Part shown: piece by piece, positions 34,590 to 43,528 of the stretch
How positions within the stretch are numbered: position 1 is the stretch's first letter
How the letters are laid out: each line of letters begins with the position of its first letter
DNA from: CALKZN01 sp050633785
GTDB lineage: Bacteria > Pseudomonadota > Gammaproteobacteria > Arenicellales > Arenicellaceae
NCBI GenBank assembly: GCA_050633785.1
Contig: JBOEHE010000002.1
Location: forward strand, 1 to 64,000
Length of the DNA: 64,000 bases
Direction of reading: 5' to 3'
Program-made: the position numbers and the translations under genes
The notes under the pieces: model-generated
What the model saw: only the letters and a program-made list of their open reading frames with translations
Databases searched by the model: none
Told to the model about the DNA's origin: nothing

Positions 34590-35888
34590 TCAAACAGTTC
34601 GTAGCCCCAGTTCTTTCATGTGTTTGACTAAGACAGCTTGATTATTTTTCAACCAGGCAGAGACACTTTTATACTCTTTAATTCGTGCTTTACCACCCTC
34701 AACCACCACTACTGGCCAGCGACCAACAACAGCGTTATCCAGTCCCCACAACTCACTCCCCCACCACTGACCTTCACCAAAGACAAAGTTTGGCGTTTTA
34801 TTCGAGTGCAGCGCTTTAAGTACATCGCTTGGCTCAACACTGTTTGCTCTTTGTGCAGCTTCGACCCAATTCAGCAGGATTGCAGGATACTCCCATGCAA
34901 CAGCAGACCAGTCATTGGGATGGTCTTTGCGAAATTGTTGATCGAACTTTCCTGGGTCAGGAAAGTTAATGCCGCTTTCTGTCAGTTTTGGGTCATCAAA
35001 ATCAGGAAACTGGAAAATAGTTCCATCAACAAACTCCTGACTCGTTTTGGCAATAATTTCGTGATAATAATCAAGTGTGCAGGAAATAATTTTTCCCTTA
35101 AATCCCTGATGATACAACTGCTCCATTAATGGGGTGACGTAGAAGCTGGTCGCCATACAAAAGATATCCGGCTTTTTCGCCAAAACCGAGCTGACAATGG
35201 GTGCAAAGTCTGTGATGTCAAAACCATGCAGATTCACATCAATCACGTCTATGCCTGCCACTTCGAATGCCGCTTTGTACGTTGCTGCTGACTGTAAGCC
35301 ATACTCCACATCATTGTTGGTGACAATGACAGCCGTTTTTGCCTCGGGATGATTTTCTGCCAGCCACTGCACACCCGTTACATTATAAAGAGGGTGTGAT
35401 TCACAGCTGGCAATCAAGTAATCTGAATCAGGTGTGATATCACTGGGAAGTAAGGTGGTGGTCAGCATTTTTTTACGTTGAGCCCAGGGCAGCACAGAGG
35501 CCACAGTAGAACCACCCAACATCATCACCATTTTCACATCATCTTCTAACACCAGTTTTTTATAGCCTTGCACGGCTTTTTCAGTGTCATAACCATGGTC
35601 ATAAGACGCCAGTTCGATCATATAATTGTCGTCACCGACTTTAATACCGCCATTTGCATTGATAGTATTTGCAATAATCTGGCAACCATATAATCCAGGT
35701 AACCCCCATGCAGCATAGTCTCCAGTCATGGGAATGTTCATACCCAGTTTAACGGTTTTTGAGTCGGCAAAAGCAACTTGAGGGATACTTCCCAATGCGG
35801 CTAAACTAACACCTGCAGAAATAGTTCCAAGGAAATCACGTCGCCCAAAGCGAGCTTTAAAGATATCTGTTGACGTTTTCTTAATCAT
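34590..35888 (-). CDS. Periplasmic binding protein of Liv-type transporter (Tat-exported)
   Basis: A 432-residue binding protein of the LivJ/urea-amide family. The N-terminus has a twin-arginine motif (RRDFLG, R16-R17) and a hydrophobic stretch ending AFA, so export is likely by Tat, as in many such proteins. The mature part starts KTVKLGMNIPMTGDYAAWG. Its length and overall layout resemble amide or urea-type binding proteins more than leucine-binding LivJ. There is no urease or amidase nearby; the closest catabolic gene is tmm, in the same orientation behind its own terminator. The ligand is unknown; nitrogenous osmolytes or amides are reasonable guesses. Confidence 0.8.
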   Translation of the reverse strand: MIKKTSTDIFKARFGRRDFLGTISAGVSLAALGSIPQVAFADSKTVKLGMNIPMTGDYAAWGLPGLYGCQIIANTINANGGIKVGDDNYMIELASYDHGYDTEKAVQGYKKLVLEDDVKMVMMLGGSTVASVLPWAQRKKMLTTTLLPSDITPDSDYLIASCESHPLYNVTGVQWLAENHPEAKTAVIVTNNDVEYGLQSAATYKAAFEVAGIDVIDVNLHGFDITDFAPIVSSVLAKKPDIFCMATSFYVTPLMEQLYHQGFKGKIISCTLDYYHEIIAKTSQEFVDGTIFQFPDFDDPKLTESGINFPDPGKFDQQFRKDHPNDWSAVAWEYPAILLNWVEAAQRANSVEPSDVLKALHSNKTPNFVFGEGQWWGSELWGLDNAVVGRWPVVVVEGGKARIKEYKSVSAWLKNNQAVLVKHMKELGLRTV

Positions 35889-36089
35889 CCTAAACCTCTT
35901 TATTTATTAATCTAGGTACATCCACAAAACAATAGGTAGACATCATCTTTACCGCCTGAAACCGGTTATTGATTGTGAAACAACCACTAAGTGTTATATC
36001 TACGATAGACATAATTGAATACTTGTACTCTGGCAGTCAATCTACAATCCGAGATACCCCAATAGTAGTAGTTCATGACACTTGTATTT

Positions 36090-36117
36090 TTGAACTTTTT
36101 TTGAACTTTTATTGAAC
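36090..36117 (-). repeat. Three phased TTGAAC direct repeats upstream of the Liv operon
   Basis: TTGAAC begins at 36090, 36101 and 36112, each followed by T or A bases, giving an 11-base period that places all copies on one face of the helix. They lie about 200 bases upstream of the Tat-exported binding-protein gene. Such phased repeats commonly bind response regulators. The 35889-36276 region holds no gene. Confidence 0.4.
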
Positions 36118-36189
36118 TATCAGGAGGCTGTTATAGCCAGAAACAAATCATTTTTTATCGCTTTTCATTATTTCCAAAAAGTGATTTTT

Positions 36190-36222
36190 TATAAAAATGC
36201 CCCAGTCAAAAACTGGGGCTAA
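36190..36222 (-). terminator. Rho-independent terminator of tmm
   Basis: On the minus strand, GCCCCAG, a 7-base loop and CTGGGGC are followed by ATTTTTAT. It lies about 55 bases after the tmm stop and separates tmm from the Liv operon. Confidence 0.75.
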
Positions 36223-36276
36223 AGGTAAGTGATATAGAGCTAAGAGCACTCACCGAATGATATAGATCTAACTGCT

Positions 36277-37641
36277 CTATCCAGTTTTAGGGATTTCACT
36301 TTCATTGCTGAGATACGCCTCAAGAGAATCGTCCAGAGCATCTTTCCATGGCGTGTGATGAACAGGTGCCATAGTACCTGTCAACGCCGATTTATAGCCA
36401 TTATCGCGGAAAGTCATAATGTTCTTCTTCTTATGCTTTTTCCATTCAAAAAATGCCTGGTTTGCATCGGCAATATTGAATTCAGGATAGTCCGTTAATG
36501 CCATTAGACGTAAGGTATAGTCCCCTTGAAATTCAATGGCTGCATAGTCATCCGGCAAATTGTCTTCAGCATCACGCCAGTGATCAATATCAGTATGCAT
36601 TTCTTCCTGTGAAGGCAAGTCGAGACGCCCCATGATCACATCTCTGGCATACCACGCCTGCGCATCAAACATATTAAATGTATACCATTGATCCTGCATT
36701 CCCAGATACATCAGCTTGGGATTATTCTCCCAGACAACACCATTGTATAAACTGACCGGGTACAAACGGTTGTTGGTTTTCAGTTTCAAGTCTTCTGCCA
36801 TGAATGGAAAGTGATGGATGTAGCCAGTACACAGAATAATCGCATCTACTTCTCGGGTGGTACCATCAATGAACGTGGCGGTATTTTTTTCCACTTTTTC
36901 AAGTAATGGAACCTCTTCCCAGTTATCTGGCCAATCGTAGCCCAGAGGCGCCGTTCTATGGGACACTGTAATCGACTTACAACCGTACTTCCAACACTGA
37001 GAACCAATGTCCTCTGCCGAATAGGATGTTCCTATGATCAACAAGTCTTTGTCCTTAAACTCCAAAGCATCTCTGAAATCGTGGGCATGTAGAATCCGAC
37101 CATTAAACGATTCGAACCCTTTGAATTCGGGGACATTAGGGGTTGAAAAGTGTCCACTGGCAACAATGACATAATCAAACTCTTCAGTGTATTCAACATC
37201 CTTTTCATTATCCTGCACAGTTACGTGAAACAGGCCAGCCTCTTCATCATAATTGACATGACGAACCGGAGAGTTAAAGCGGATCATATGACGAACCCCG
37301 GCTTTTTTCACTCGGCCTTCAATGTAATCAAACAGCACTGCTCGTGGGGGATACGATGGAATTGGACGACCAAAGTGTTCCTCAAAAGAATAGTCAGCAA
37401 ACTCCAACCCCTCTTTCGGGCCATTAGACCATAGATATCGATACATACTGCCATGAACTGGTTCACCATAGTCATCCAAACCAGTACGCCAACTATAGTT
37501 CCATAAACCTCCCCAATTTGACTGCTTCTCAAAACAAACGACTTCCGGGATATCTGCCCCTTTCTCTTTGGCCGATTGAAATGCTCTGAGTTGAGCCAGT
37601 CCACTAGGGCCAGCACCAATGACGGCAATACGTATTTTCAT
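36277..37641 (-). CDS. tmm: Trimethylamine monooxygenase (flavin-containing monooxygenase)
   Basis: A 454-residue FAD/NADPH monooxygenase that oxidises trimethylamine to trimethylamine N-oxide. The FAD site GAGPSG (residues 9-14), the NADPH site GTSYSAEDIG (from about G204), the FMO-type FNGRILHAHDFRD and ILCTGYIHHFPFM are visible. Length and residue pattern match bacterial Tmm (about 450 residues) closely. A GTGGAG ribosome site precedes the ATG. It is monocistronic with its own terminator. Tandem decamers near its -10 suggest control by an OmpR-type regulator such as the nearby TorR. The product feeds Tdm at 55280. Confidence 0.93.
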   Translation of the reverse strand: MKIRIAVIGAGPSGLAQLRAFQSAKEKGADIPEVVCFEKQSNWGGLWNYSWRTGLDDYGEPVHGSMYRYLWSNGPKEGLEFADYSFEEHFGRPIPSYPPRAVLFDYIEGRVKKAGVRHMIRFNSPVRHVNYDEEAGLFHVTVQDNEKDVEYTEEFDYVIVASGHFSTPNVPEFKGFESFNGRILHAHDFRDALEFKDKDLLIIGTSYSAEDIGSQCWKYGCKSITVSHRTAPLGYDWPDNWEEVPLLEKVEKNTATFIDGTTREVDAIILCTGYIHHFPFMAEDLKLKTNNRLYPVSLYNGVVWENNPKLMYLGMQDQWYTFNMFDAQAWYARDVIMGRLDLPSQEEMHTDIDHWRDAEDNLPDDYAAIEFQGDYTLRLMALTDYPEFNIADANQAFFEWKKHKKKNIMTFRDNGYKSALTGTMAPVHHTPWKDALDDSLEAYLSNESEIPKTG

Positions 37642-37660
37642 GATATCTCCACTTAATAAT

Positions 37661-37688
37661 CTTATAATTAATGAGTGACTATGAATGA
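37661..37688 (-). promoter_or_regulatory. tmm promoter with tandem decamers
   Basis: On the minus strand, TCATTCATAG and TCACTCATTA are adjacent 10-base repeats followed a few bases on by TATAAG, a fair -10, about 20 bases before the tmm start. The repeats cover the -35 area. Their TTCATA core is like the tor box of E. coli TorR (CTGTTCATAT). Binding is inferred. Confidence 0.45.
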
Positions 37689-38391
37689 CCGCTCGTCCAG
37701 GACGTGCGTTTTCTTAGATAGTATTTACACAAGACATAATGCTATTTTTTGCAGTCATCATATAAAGGTACATCAGATTATAATTAAGCTACAAATTCAC
37801 ATCCTGTCTGGCAAAAGATTTGTCTGTCAATTTTCATTCATTTCACTGCACAAACTTTAAAGTCTGCTTTCAACAAGAACCAAGAGTAGACAAATTCCCA
37901 ACAGCCAAAAACTCCCATTAATAGGTATTTAAAAAAGAGTACGAATCGACTGTAAATCAGCTTAATTTTTCATCTGTAAAATAAACAACAGGAACCATTC
38001 TTTTCTGCATTTTCACTAGAATAATCACCCTCCATTTTGTCTATTATTGGTAATGCTGATCCTCACTCAATAATGGAACATAAGCAGCCCTATATCCATG
38101 ATATTGCTATAGATTATCTTATTTTCAGTGAATGCATAAGCAGACTCATTTACACTGAAAGAACCTTGGAAAATTCAGAATCAAATCAACCGCCAGATAC
38201 AATTACAATTTCAAGAGTTTAATATCCAAAATCGAATTACCTGTGAACTGATCGTGCATTGACTTAAGTCACAATGATCCATTTGACACACGACTAGCAC
38301 CAACAACAAAGGCTACTCACTAATAGGTACCTCAAAGTGAGGGGTATTTTTTCTATTTTCAACCTTCCAAGACCACTTCAGAAGCCTTTTA
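37689..38391. other. Long non-coding region between tmm and torT
   Basis: About 700 AT-rich bases with no convincing gene. A plus-strand reading at 38037-38222 has no good start, composition or ribosome site. At 38330-38352 a short hairpin (CCTCA, AAG, TGAGG) followed by GGTATTTTTT could terminate plus-strand transcription, which would make sense if a small RNA were made here. No direct support for one is visible. Confidence 0.35.
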
Positions 38392-39456
38392 CTACGGCCA
38401 TACAAACGTTGGCAAAAATGAAGGCGGTGCCAGCGAGTCAGAAATATCAATTTTTTGCCAATTATTCTGGTCTATCATGTAAATTTTTGGCCCTGTATGT
38501 TTAACAAAATCACGAGATTCCAAGATACGTACAGCTTGATCAATGGATATCCTGCCTTGCATGACTGGAGCATCAGTTGGAGCCGCTAAAATACGCCCAC
38601 GCCGAATGCCACGGTAAACAGCCGGAGTAAAGTACGTTGACACCACCTGAATTTTCGTTTCCAACTTACGATTGCGCAAAGTGCTGATAGCAGCCTCTGC
38701 CATCAAAGCATTGCCGACGATATAATCAACATCAGGATGGCTTTCCAACACCTCTTGCACCAATGTACGCTGAATCTCTTTACCAGTATCTCCCCATTTT
38801 GTTACGGCAATTTTCACAGCACTGCCTTGCAAACCCTGCTTAAATCCAGCCTCAATAAAATCTACCCAGCCAGCGCCTTGTGGCCCGGGGAACCAGGCAA
38901 CGGTCACAGCTTCGGTATCTGAACTGTGCTTTTTAGCAAGGTATTCACCTGTAACCCTTCCCATAGTCGTCCATGACACTCCCGATTTAGCAGTGATTCC
39001 GGTGTTATCAATATCGTTGACTGTAGCCAGCACAGGCATTGTTTTCGCAATCTCAGCAATGGCTGGATTCAGCCCTTGAAACGACACAGTACCAATGATT
39101 AGAGCATCAACATTTTTAGCAGTACAGGCTTCGATCTGCTGTCGTTGGCGTTCAAGATTAGGATATCCCCCAGCTTCAACCAGAGAAAAAGCAACACCAA
39201 GGCGTTTGGCCTCCTGAACCATGCCATAGTTAACATTCAACCAATACGCATCTTTCATGTGTGGGTAGGCAATACACAAACGCCAGACACGACTAGCAGG
39301 TGCCGTAGGTTGATAATCGATAAAACGACTATCGCTGGAATAATCAAAGGGTGTCGACCATGTTTCCAGCCTCCAACCCTCTGCTCGGGCAGTTGTCACA
39401 GAAAATAAGACTGGCAGTAAAACCACGAAAAACCGAAGGTAAGTTAGAGTATTCAA
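38392..39456 (-). CDS. torT: Periplasmic TMAO-sensing protein TorT
   Basis: A 354-residue periplasmic protein with a signal peptide (FFVVLLPVLFSVTTARA) and a sugar-binding-protein-like fold. Typical TorT segments are WRLCIAYPHMKDAYWLNVNY, EAGGYPNLERQRQQIEAC and TVAWFPGPQGAGWVDFIEAG. In E. coli, TorT binds TMAO and signals to the sensor TorS. Here it is divergent from torS with only ~60 bases between, and torR is convergent with torS, so the three-component set is complete. The downstream region on its own strand has no gene before tmm. Confidence 0.9.
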   Translation of the reverse strand: MNTLTYLRFFVVLLPVLFSVTTARAEGWRLETWSTPFDYSSDSRFIDYQPTAPASRVWRLCIAYPHMKDAYWLNVNYGMVQEAKRLGVAFSLVEAGGYPNLERQRQQIEACTAKNVDALIIGTVSFQGLNPAIAEIAKTMPVLATVNDIDNTGITAKSGVSWTTMGRVTGEYLAKKHSSDTEAVTVAWFPGPQGAGWVDFIEAGFKQGLQGSAVKIAVTKWGDTGKEIQRTLVQEVLESHPDVDYIVGNALMAEAAISTLRNRKLETKIQVVSTYFTPAVYRGIRRGRILAAPTDAPVMQGRISIDQAVRILESRDFVKHTGPKIYMIDQNNWQKIDISDSLAPPSFLPTFVWP

Positions 39457-39496
39457 CGCATTTCTTCCACAAAACTGAATTATAAATCATTGTACG

Positions 39497-39517
39497 CTTG
39501 CATTTTACAACTGCAAG
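39497..39517. promoter_or_regulatory. Inverted repeat in the torT-torS divergent promoter
   Basis: CTTGCA, 9 bases, TGCAAG, between the two start codons. On the torT strand, TTGCAG and TACAAT spaced by 16 bases make a plausible promoter overlapping this dyad. It may be an autoregulatory site. Confidence 0.35.
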
Positions 39518-42478
39518 GTGCAGCATTTTGCCATGCGTAAGCTCGGTATTGCAGCAAAATTATATTTAGCGTTCGGCAGCATATTCCTGTTGGCGGCGCT
39601 TGCCTCATCGATTGGTTGGAAAGGTTTTCAACGAGTCGCTGACTCCCAACATTCTGTTATTGGCCAAGCAATACCCGGTTTACGCCAGGCCCATCAACTA
39701 TCCACATTGAATGCTCTGATCAGTGCTGCAGCCCAACAACTAGTGCGAGCAGACAATGAACCACAAAGAGTAAACATCAGCTCAACTCTGTTTACTCAAG
39801 TCAAACAGATGAACACCCTGCTCGATGATTTCCAACAGCAGGGGTTTTCAGTTGACTCGCTGGGGCCTTTACGCCAGACAGTCTCCAACATCGAGAGCAA
39901 ATTACGCCTGCAAGATGATCTGGTACGCCAGAGAATTCAGCAGCAGGCATACTTTACCGAGCTGGCCGTGAGACTGGTCGCTGCCACTGAAGAGTTGAAT
40001 GACTTAGCTGATTCTCTGGTAGCTAACGCTGCGGCCACCAGCACCGCTATCACCTCAAACCTCTACGATCTGGTTGAAAATGATGCCAGTAAAAAACAGC
40101 TCTACGATGTTTTTGATCGCTTGATTGAGGTGGATCTTGACGCCATGGAACGAATGTATGAATTGCGTCTACGAAGCGCTAATTTGAGTGGACTGTTTAA
40201 CCAAGTCCCCAAAGAATCTGAACTGCAGGCACTGAATGCTCTGAGGCAACGTACCACCGAAACCATTTCGATTATGAAACGTCGAGTACGCGAGATTAAC
40301 GATCCACAAAGGCGCCAGAAAGCAACTGAGTTACTTATTGCAATGGAACTCAACAATGGCCCCCTATACGTTTATGGTATTTTCGAAGCACGAATATTTT
40401 TACTGCAAATAAACGACAAGCTGACCGAACTTTCCGTAGAAATGAATCAGGAATCTCTGGCACTCAATAGGATTATCAATGAACTCAATGTTACCGGTGG
40501 CACACTGATCAACCGGGTTTCAATTACCGCCAAACAAGCACTCGATACCAGCCGTCAATTGTTTGGTGGAATATCTATCATCCTGTTACTTGTTGCCGCT
40601 GCAATCCTCTGGTGGTTTATCAAACGCAATGTCATTCGACGCCTGTTATCGCTGCAGTCAGCCACACATTCAATCACCAAAGGTGATTATGATGTAGACA
40701 TCATCATCGAAGGGCACGATGAATTAACAGATATGGGTATAGCCTTGCGCGGTTTCCGCAACAATGCAATCCAGAACCGTAAACTTGATGAAGAATTACA
40801 CCAATACAAAACGCATCTGGAGGAATTGGTGGAAGAACGTTCCCAGCAGCTGCATAAAACCAACCAGATGCTATCTGAAGAAGTGCAAAACCACGCACTG
40901 GCTCGGGAAAAAGCCGAACATGCCAGCCAAGCCAAAACCGCATTTCTGGCAACCATGAGCCACGAACTTCGCACACCACTGAGCGGTGCTCTGGGCACAT
41001 TGCGCCTGTTGTCTGATACGCCATTGCAATCGGGCCAATCCGACTACGTCAATATCATCAATGCTGCCAATACCACTCTGTTGGACATTGTGAACGATAT
41101 TCTTGGCTATTCACAACTCGAAGCCGGCAAACTGCATATCGAGAATCGCCGCTTCGAACTCACGGAACTTCTACAAGACGTCATTGGTCTGATGAGTGTT
41201 TCCGTAGGTGAAAAAAATAACTCCCTACTCCTGAAAATGGAGCATCAGGCTCCTCTGTGGTTGATGGGAGATTCTGGCAAACTACACCAGATTCTGATAA
41301 ACCTGATAGGCAATGCCAACAAGTTCACGGATAATGGTTCGATAACGCTTCAGGTGAATACACTACTGCACACAGCGATACCCAATAGCGTGCACAATAC
41401 TGTGACTTTGCAGTTTTCAGTGCTCGACAATGGCATCGGCATTGCCAAAGACAAACAGGAAGATATTTTTCAAGCATTCACTCAAGTCGATACCAGCAGT
41501 GCTCGGCGGTATGGCGGCATTGGTCTTGGGTTGGCTATCTGCGACCGCCTGGTTAATGCAATGGGAGGAAAAATCACCCTGCATAGCGAACTTGGCAAAG
41601 GAACCAACATCGGATTTGAAGTTGATGTTGAATTGCGTGATGCTAAATTGCCAGTAACATCAAAACCAACAAAAACACCGACACTCCAGGTGTTGATGGT
41701 GGAAGATGATGCTACCAACAGCATGATCACCAGCCACTACCTGCAAAAACTTGGCCATCAAATTCATTCGGCTACCACCGGTGAAGATGCATTGGCGCTG
41801 CTGAGTGAACCCAAAGAACTATCACTGGTATTGCTTGATATCAGCTTGCCCGGCATTGATGGTCTGACAATTTTAAAACATATCAGGGAAAGCGATGAGC
41901 AGCAGCTGGCCAATATACCGGTTATAGCCATGTCCGCTCATGTATTCACCGAAGAGGTCAAGCAATACTTAAGCGCTGGTATGAACGGGTTTCTTGGCAA
42001 ACCCTTCTCAATCGAAGACCTGGAACGGGCAATTGCTCAGGCCATAAACGGAGACGAGACCATCATAACAAGCAATCCTGTGCAACAGGGTGAATTAACA
42101 GAGCAGTTAGCTGCCGAACCGGTATTCGATGCATCAATCGTAGATGGAGATATCGATCAATTAGGTTTGAGCAATGTAGAGCAACTGGTTGAATTATTTT
42201 TCCAGTCCAGCAAACAGTTAAACACTGAGGTGCTCGAGGCAATCAAGCAGAACAATTATGGTCAACTGGAAAAGCTATCTCACAAAATGAATGGGGCTGC
42301 CAGCAACTTTGGACTCAAAAGGCTCTGCCTGTTCTTAGGCAGAATAGAATCTCAAGCAGAACAAGGCGTTGCAATACCACCCTCGATGTCCGAGCAGCTA
42401 CAGAACGAATATATCGACGCAATGACAGCTCTGAAAACTCATTTATCAGAGCAACAAAAATCTCATAATAAAAATTAA
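39518..42478 (+). CDS. torS: Hybrid sensor histidine kinase TorS
   Basis: A tripartite hybrid kinase, 986 residues from a GTG at 39518 (an ATG at 39533 is also possible). In order: membrane segment (~13-32), long helical periplasmic sensor (~35-345), second membrane segment (IILLLVAAAILWWFI), HAMP, coiled-coil linker, HisKA with MSHELRTPLSG (about H482), HATPase with NLIGNANKFTDNG and GGIGLGLAI, receiver with VLLDISLPG (about D774), and Hpt domain with LSHKMNG (about H922). This matches E. coli TorS. The kinase would pass phosphate through its receiver and Hpt to TorR in response to TMAO bound by TorT. Confidence 0.9.
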   Translation: MQHFAMRKLGIAAKLYLAFGSIFLLAALASSIGWKGFQRVADSQHSVIGQAIPGLRQAHQLSTLNALISAAAQQLVRADNEPQRVNISSTLFTQVKQMNTLLDDFQQQGFSVDSLGPLRQTVSNIESKLRLQDDLVRQRIQQQAYFTELAVRLVAATEELNDLADSLVANAAATSTAITSNLYDLVENDASKKQLYDVFDRLIEVDLDAMERMYELRLRSANLSGLFNQVPKESELQALNALRQRTTETISIMKRRVREINDPQRRQKATELLIAMELNNGPLYVYGIFEARIFLLQINDKLTELSVEMNQESLALNRIINELNVTGGTLINRVSITAKQALDTSRQLFGGISIILLLVAAAILWWFIKRNVIRRLLSLQSATHSITKGDYDVDIIIEGHDELTDMGIALRGFRNNAIQNRKLDEELHQYKTHLEELVEERSQQLHKTNQMLSEEVQNHALAREKAEHASQAKTAFLATMSHELRTPLSGALGTLRLLSDTPLQSGQSDYVNIINAANTTLLDIVNDILGYSQLEAGKLHIENRRFELTELLQDVIGLMSVSVGEKNNSLLLKMEHQAPLWLMGDSGKLHQILINLIGNANKFTDNGSITLQVNTLLHTAIPNSVHNTVTLQFSVLDNGIGIAKDKQEDIFQAFTQVDTSSARRYGGIGLGLAICDRLVNAMGGKITLHSELGKGTNIGFEVDVELRDAKLPVTSKPTKTPTLQVLMVEDDATNSMITSHYLQKLGHQIHSATTGEDALALLSEPKELSLVLLDISLPGIDGLTILKHIRESDEQQLANIPVIAMSAHVFTEEVKQYLSAGMNGFLGKPFSIEDLERAIAQAINGDETIITSNPVQQGELTEQLAAEPVFDASIVDGDIDQLGLSNVEQLVELFFQSSKQLNTEVLEAIKQNNYGQLEKLSHKMNGAASNFGLKRLCLFLGRIESQAEQGVAIPPSMSEQLQNEYIDAMTALKTHLSEQQKSHNKN

Positions 42479-42493
42479 ATTGAATCTATGCGC

Positions 42494-43210
42494 CTAAAAA
42501 ACATCGCTGGCAAATAAATATCCTTCACCATGGACAGTGAGAATTATCTGCGGAGCGTGGCTATCCTCTTCAATTTTATTGCGTAAACGCAACACAAGCA
42601 CATCGATAGTTCGCTCATTTGGCGACCAGACCCGGTGAGTTACTTTTTCCATCAACCATTCCCTGTGCAGAGTTTTGCCGGGATGCTCAAGAAAAGTCAC
42701 TAATAACTCAAACTCACCCCGAGTCAATGGCAACTTTTCCTGTGTACTGGAAGACAAATTGCGACGCGACAGATCCAATGTCCAACCAGAAAAGGACTTG
42801 CTTCTTGTTTTTTGCTGGGAAGAGGTATCCGGTTGCTTGAGGCGAATCAAGTTTTTCACCCGCGCCAATAACTCACGAGGATTGAAGGGTTTACAAACAT
42901 AATCATCAGCGCCAATTTCCAGGCCAACAATTCGATCAATATCATCATTGCGCACTGACACCAGAATAATACCAACATCGGTCTTTTCACACAGTTCCCT
43001 GGCAAGTTGCAATCCATCTTTTCCAGGTAAGTTAATATCCAATAACACCACATCAATAGCTGATTCAGCTATCAGGCGATCTACGCTTTCACCATCTTCA
43101 GATTGACTGACTCGATAGTTTTCAGCTTCAAAGTACGCCACCATACGAGCACGCGTTACCGCGTCATCTTCAACAATCAATACATGATGAGTGCAATTCG
43201 TATCTGTCAC
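42494..43210 (-). CDS. torR: OmpR-family response regulator TorR
   Basis: A 238-residue regulator starting with GTG. Receiver domain: HHVLIVEDDAVTRARMVAYF, phospho-acceptor in VVLLDINLPGKDG (D58), then KPFNPRELLARVKN. C-terminal winged helix: LTRGEFELLVTFLEHPGK and WSPNERTIDVLVLRLRNKIE. It ends 15 bases from the end of torS (convergent). It is divergent from the first TMAO-type binding-protein gene, whose upstream region holds phased GTTAAC repeats. Likely targets are the TMAO transporter and tmm, since no torCAD operon is in view. Confidence 0.87.
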   Translation of the reverse strand: MTDTNCTHHVLIVEDDAVTRARMVAYFEAENYRVSQSEDGESVDRLIAESAIDVVLLDINLPGKDGLQLARELCEKTDVGIILVSVRNDDIDRIVGLEIGADDYVCKPFNPRELLARVKNLIRLKQPDTSSQQKTRSKSFSGWTLDLSRRNLSSSTQEKLPLTRGEFELLVTFLEHPGKTLHREWLMEKVTHRVWSPNERTIDVLVLRLRNKIEEDSHAPQIILTVHGEGYLFASDVF

Positions 43211-43528
43211 AATTCTCAGCTCATAGTTTCTTGGATAGCCTCACAGGTCGAGTCCTGAGGGTTATTGGGTGGTGATGTTAATAGATTAGCACGGGTTTAT
43301 GAATGAGGTGTTGGTAATTGTTAACAAATCCATTTTTCTGTTAACAATTCATCATCCATAATTTTTAATCACTCTCTATAATGAGCTGTGGTCCCAAAGC
43401 TCTTAAAGAATAACAAGTACATAACGAACAATATTAATAACAAGTTTTGAAATACACATAGCATATGATTTATATGCCAACAGTATTGACAAAAGCTGTT
43501 TAATATTTACAAAACCGTCTAGTGAAAA
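43211..43528 (+). promoter_or_regulatory. Promoter of first TMAO-type binding-protein gene, with phased repeats
   Basis: Two GTTAAC sites start at 43320 and 43340, exactly 20 bases apart. They are followed by a weak -35 (ATCCAT, 43354-43359), a 17-base spacer and a perfect -10 TATAAT (43377-43382). ATAACGAAC occurs 38 bases further on. The same arrangement with identical spacings recurs at 45910-45972. A perfect -10 with a poor -35 and upstream repeats indicates an activator-dependent promoter; TorR is the natural candidate. A TTATGAATGA word (43297-43306) resembles the tmm decamer. Confidence 0.6.

Noticed and set aside
31149..35888. Urea transporter (urtABCDE)
   Set aside because: The binding protein resembles that group in size and Tat export, but no urease genes are adjacent, so a urea role is not claimed.
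36061..36120. CRISPR-like repeat
   Set aside because: Three short TTGAAC words with no spacers and an 11-base period are a binding array at most.
38037..38222. Small plus-strand gene between tmm and torT
   Set aside because: No ribosome site, composition no different from the surrounding AT-rich spacer, and no sequence features.
42494..43210. Generic OmpR-type regulator unrelated to TMAO
   Set aside because: Position convergent with a TorS-type hybrid kinase and next to torT makes TorR the simplest call.
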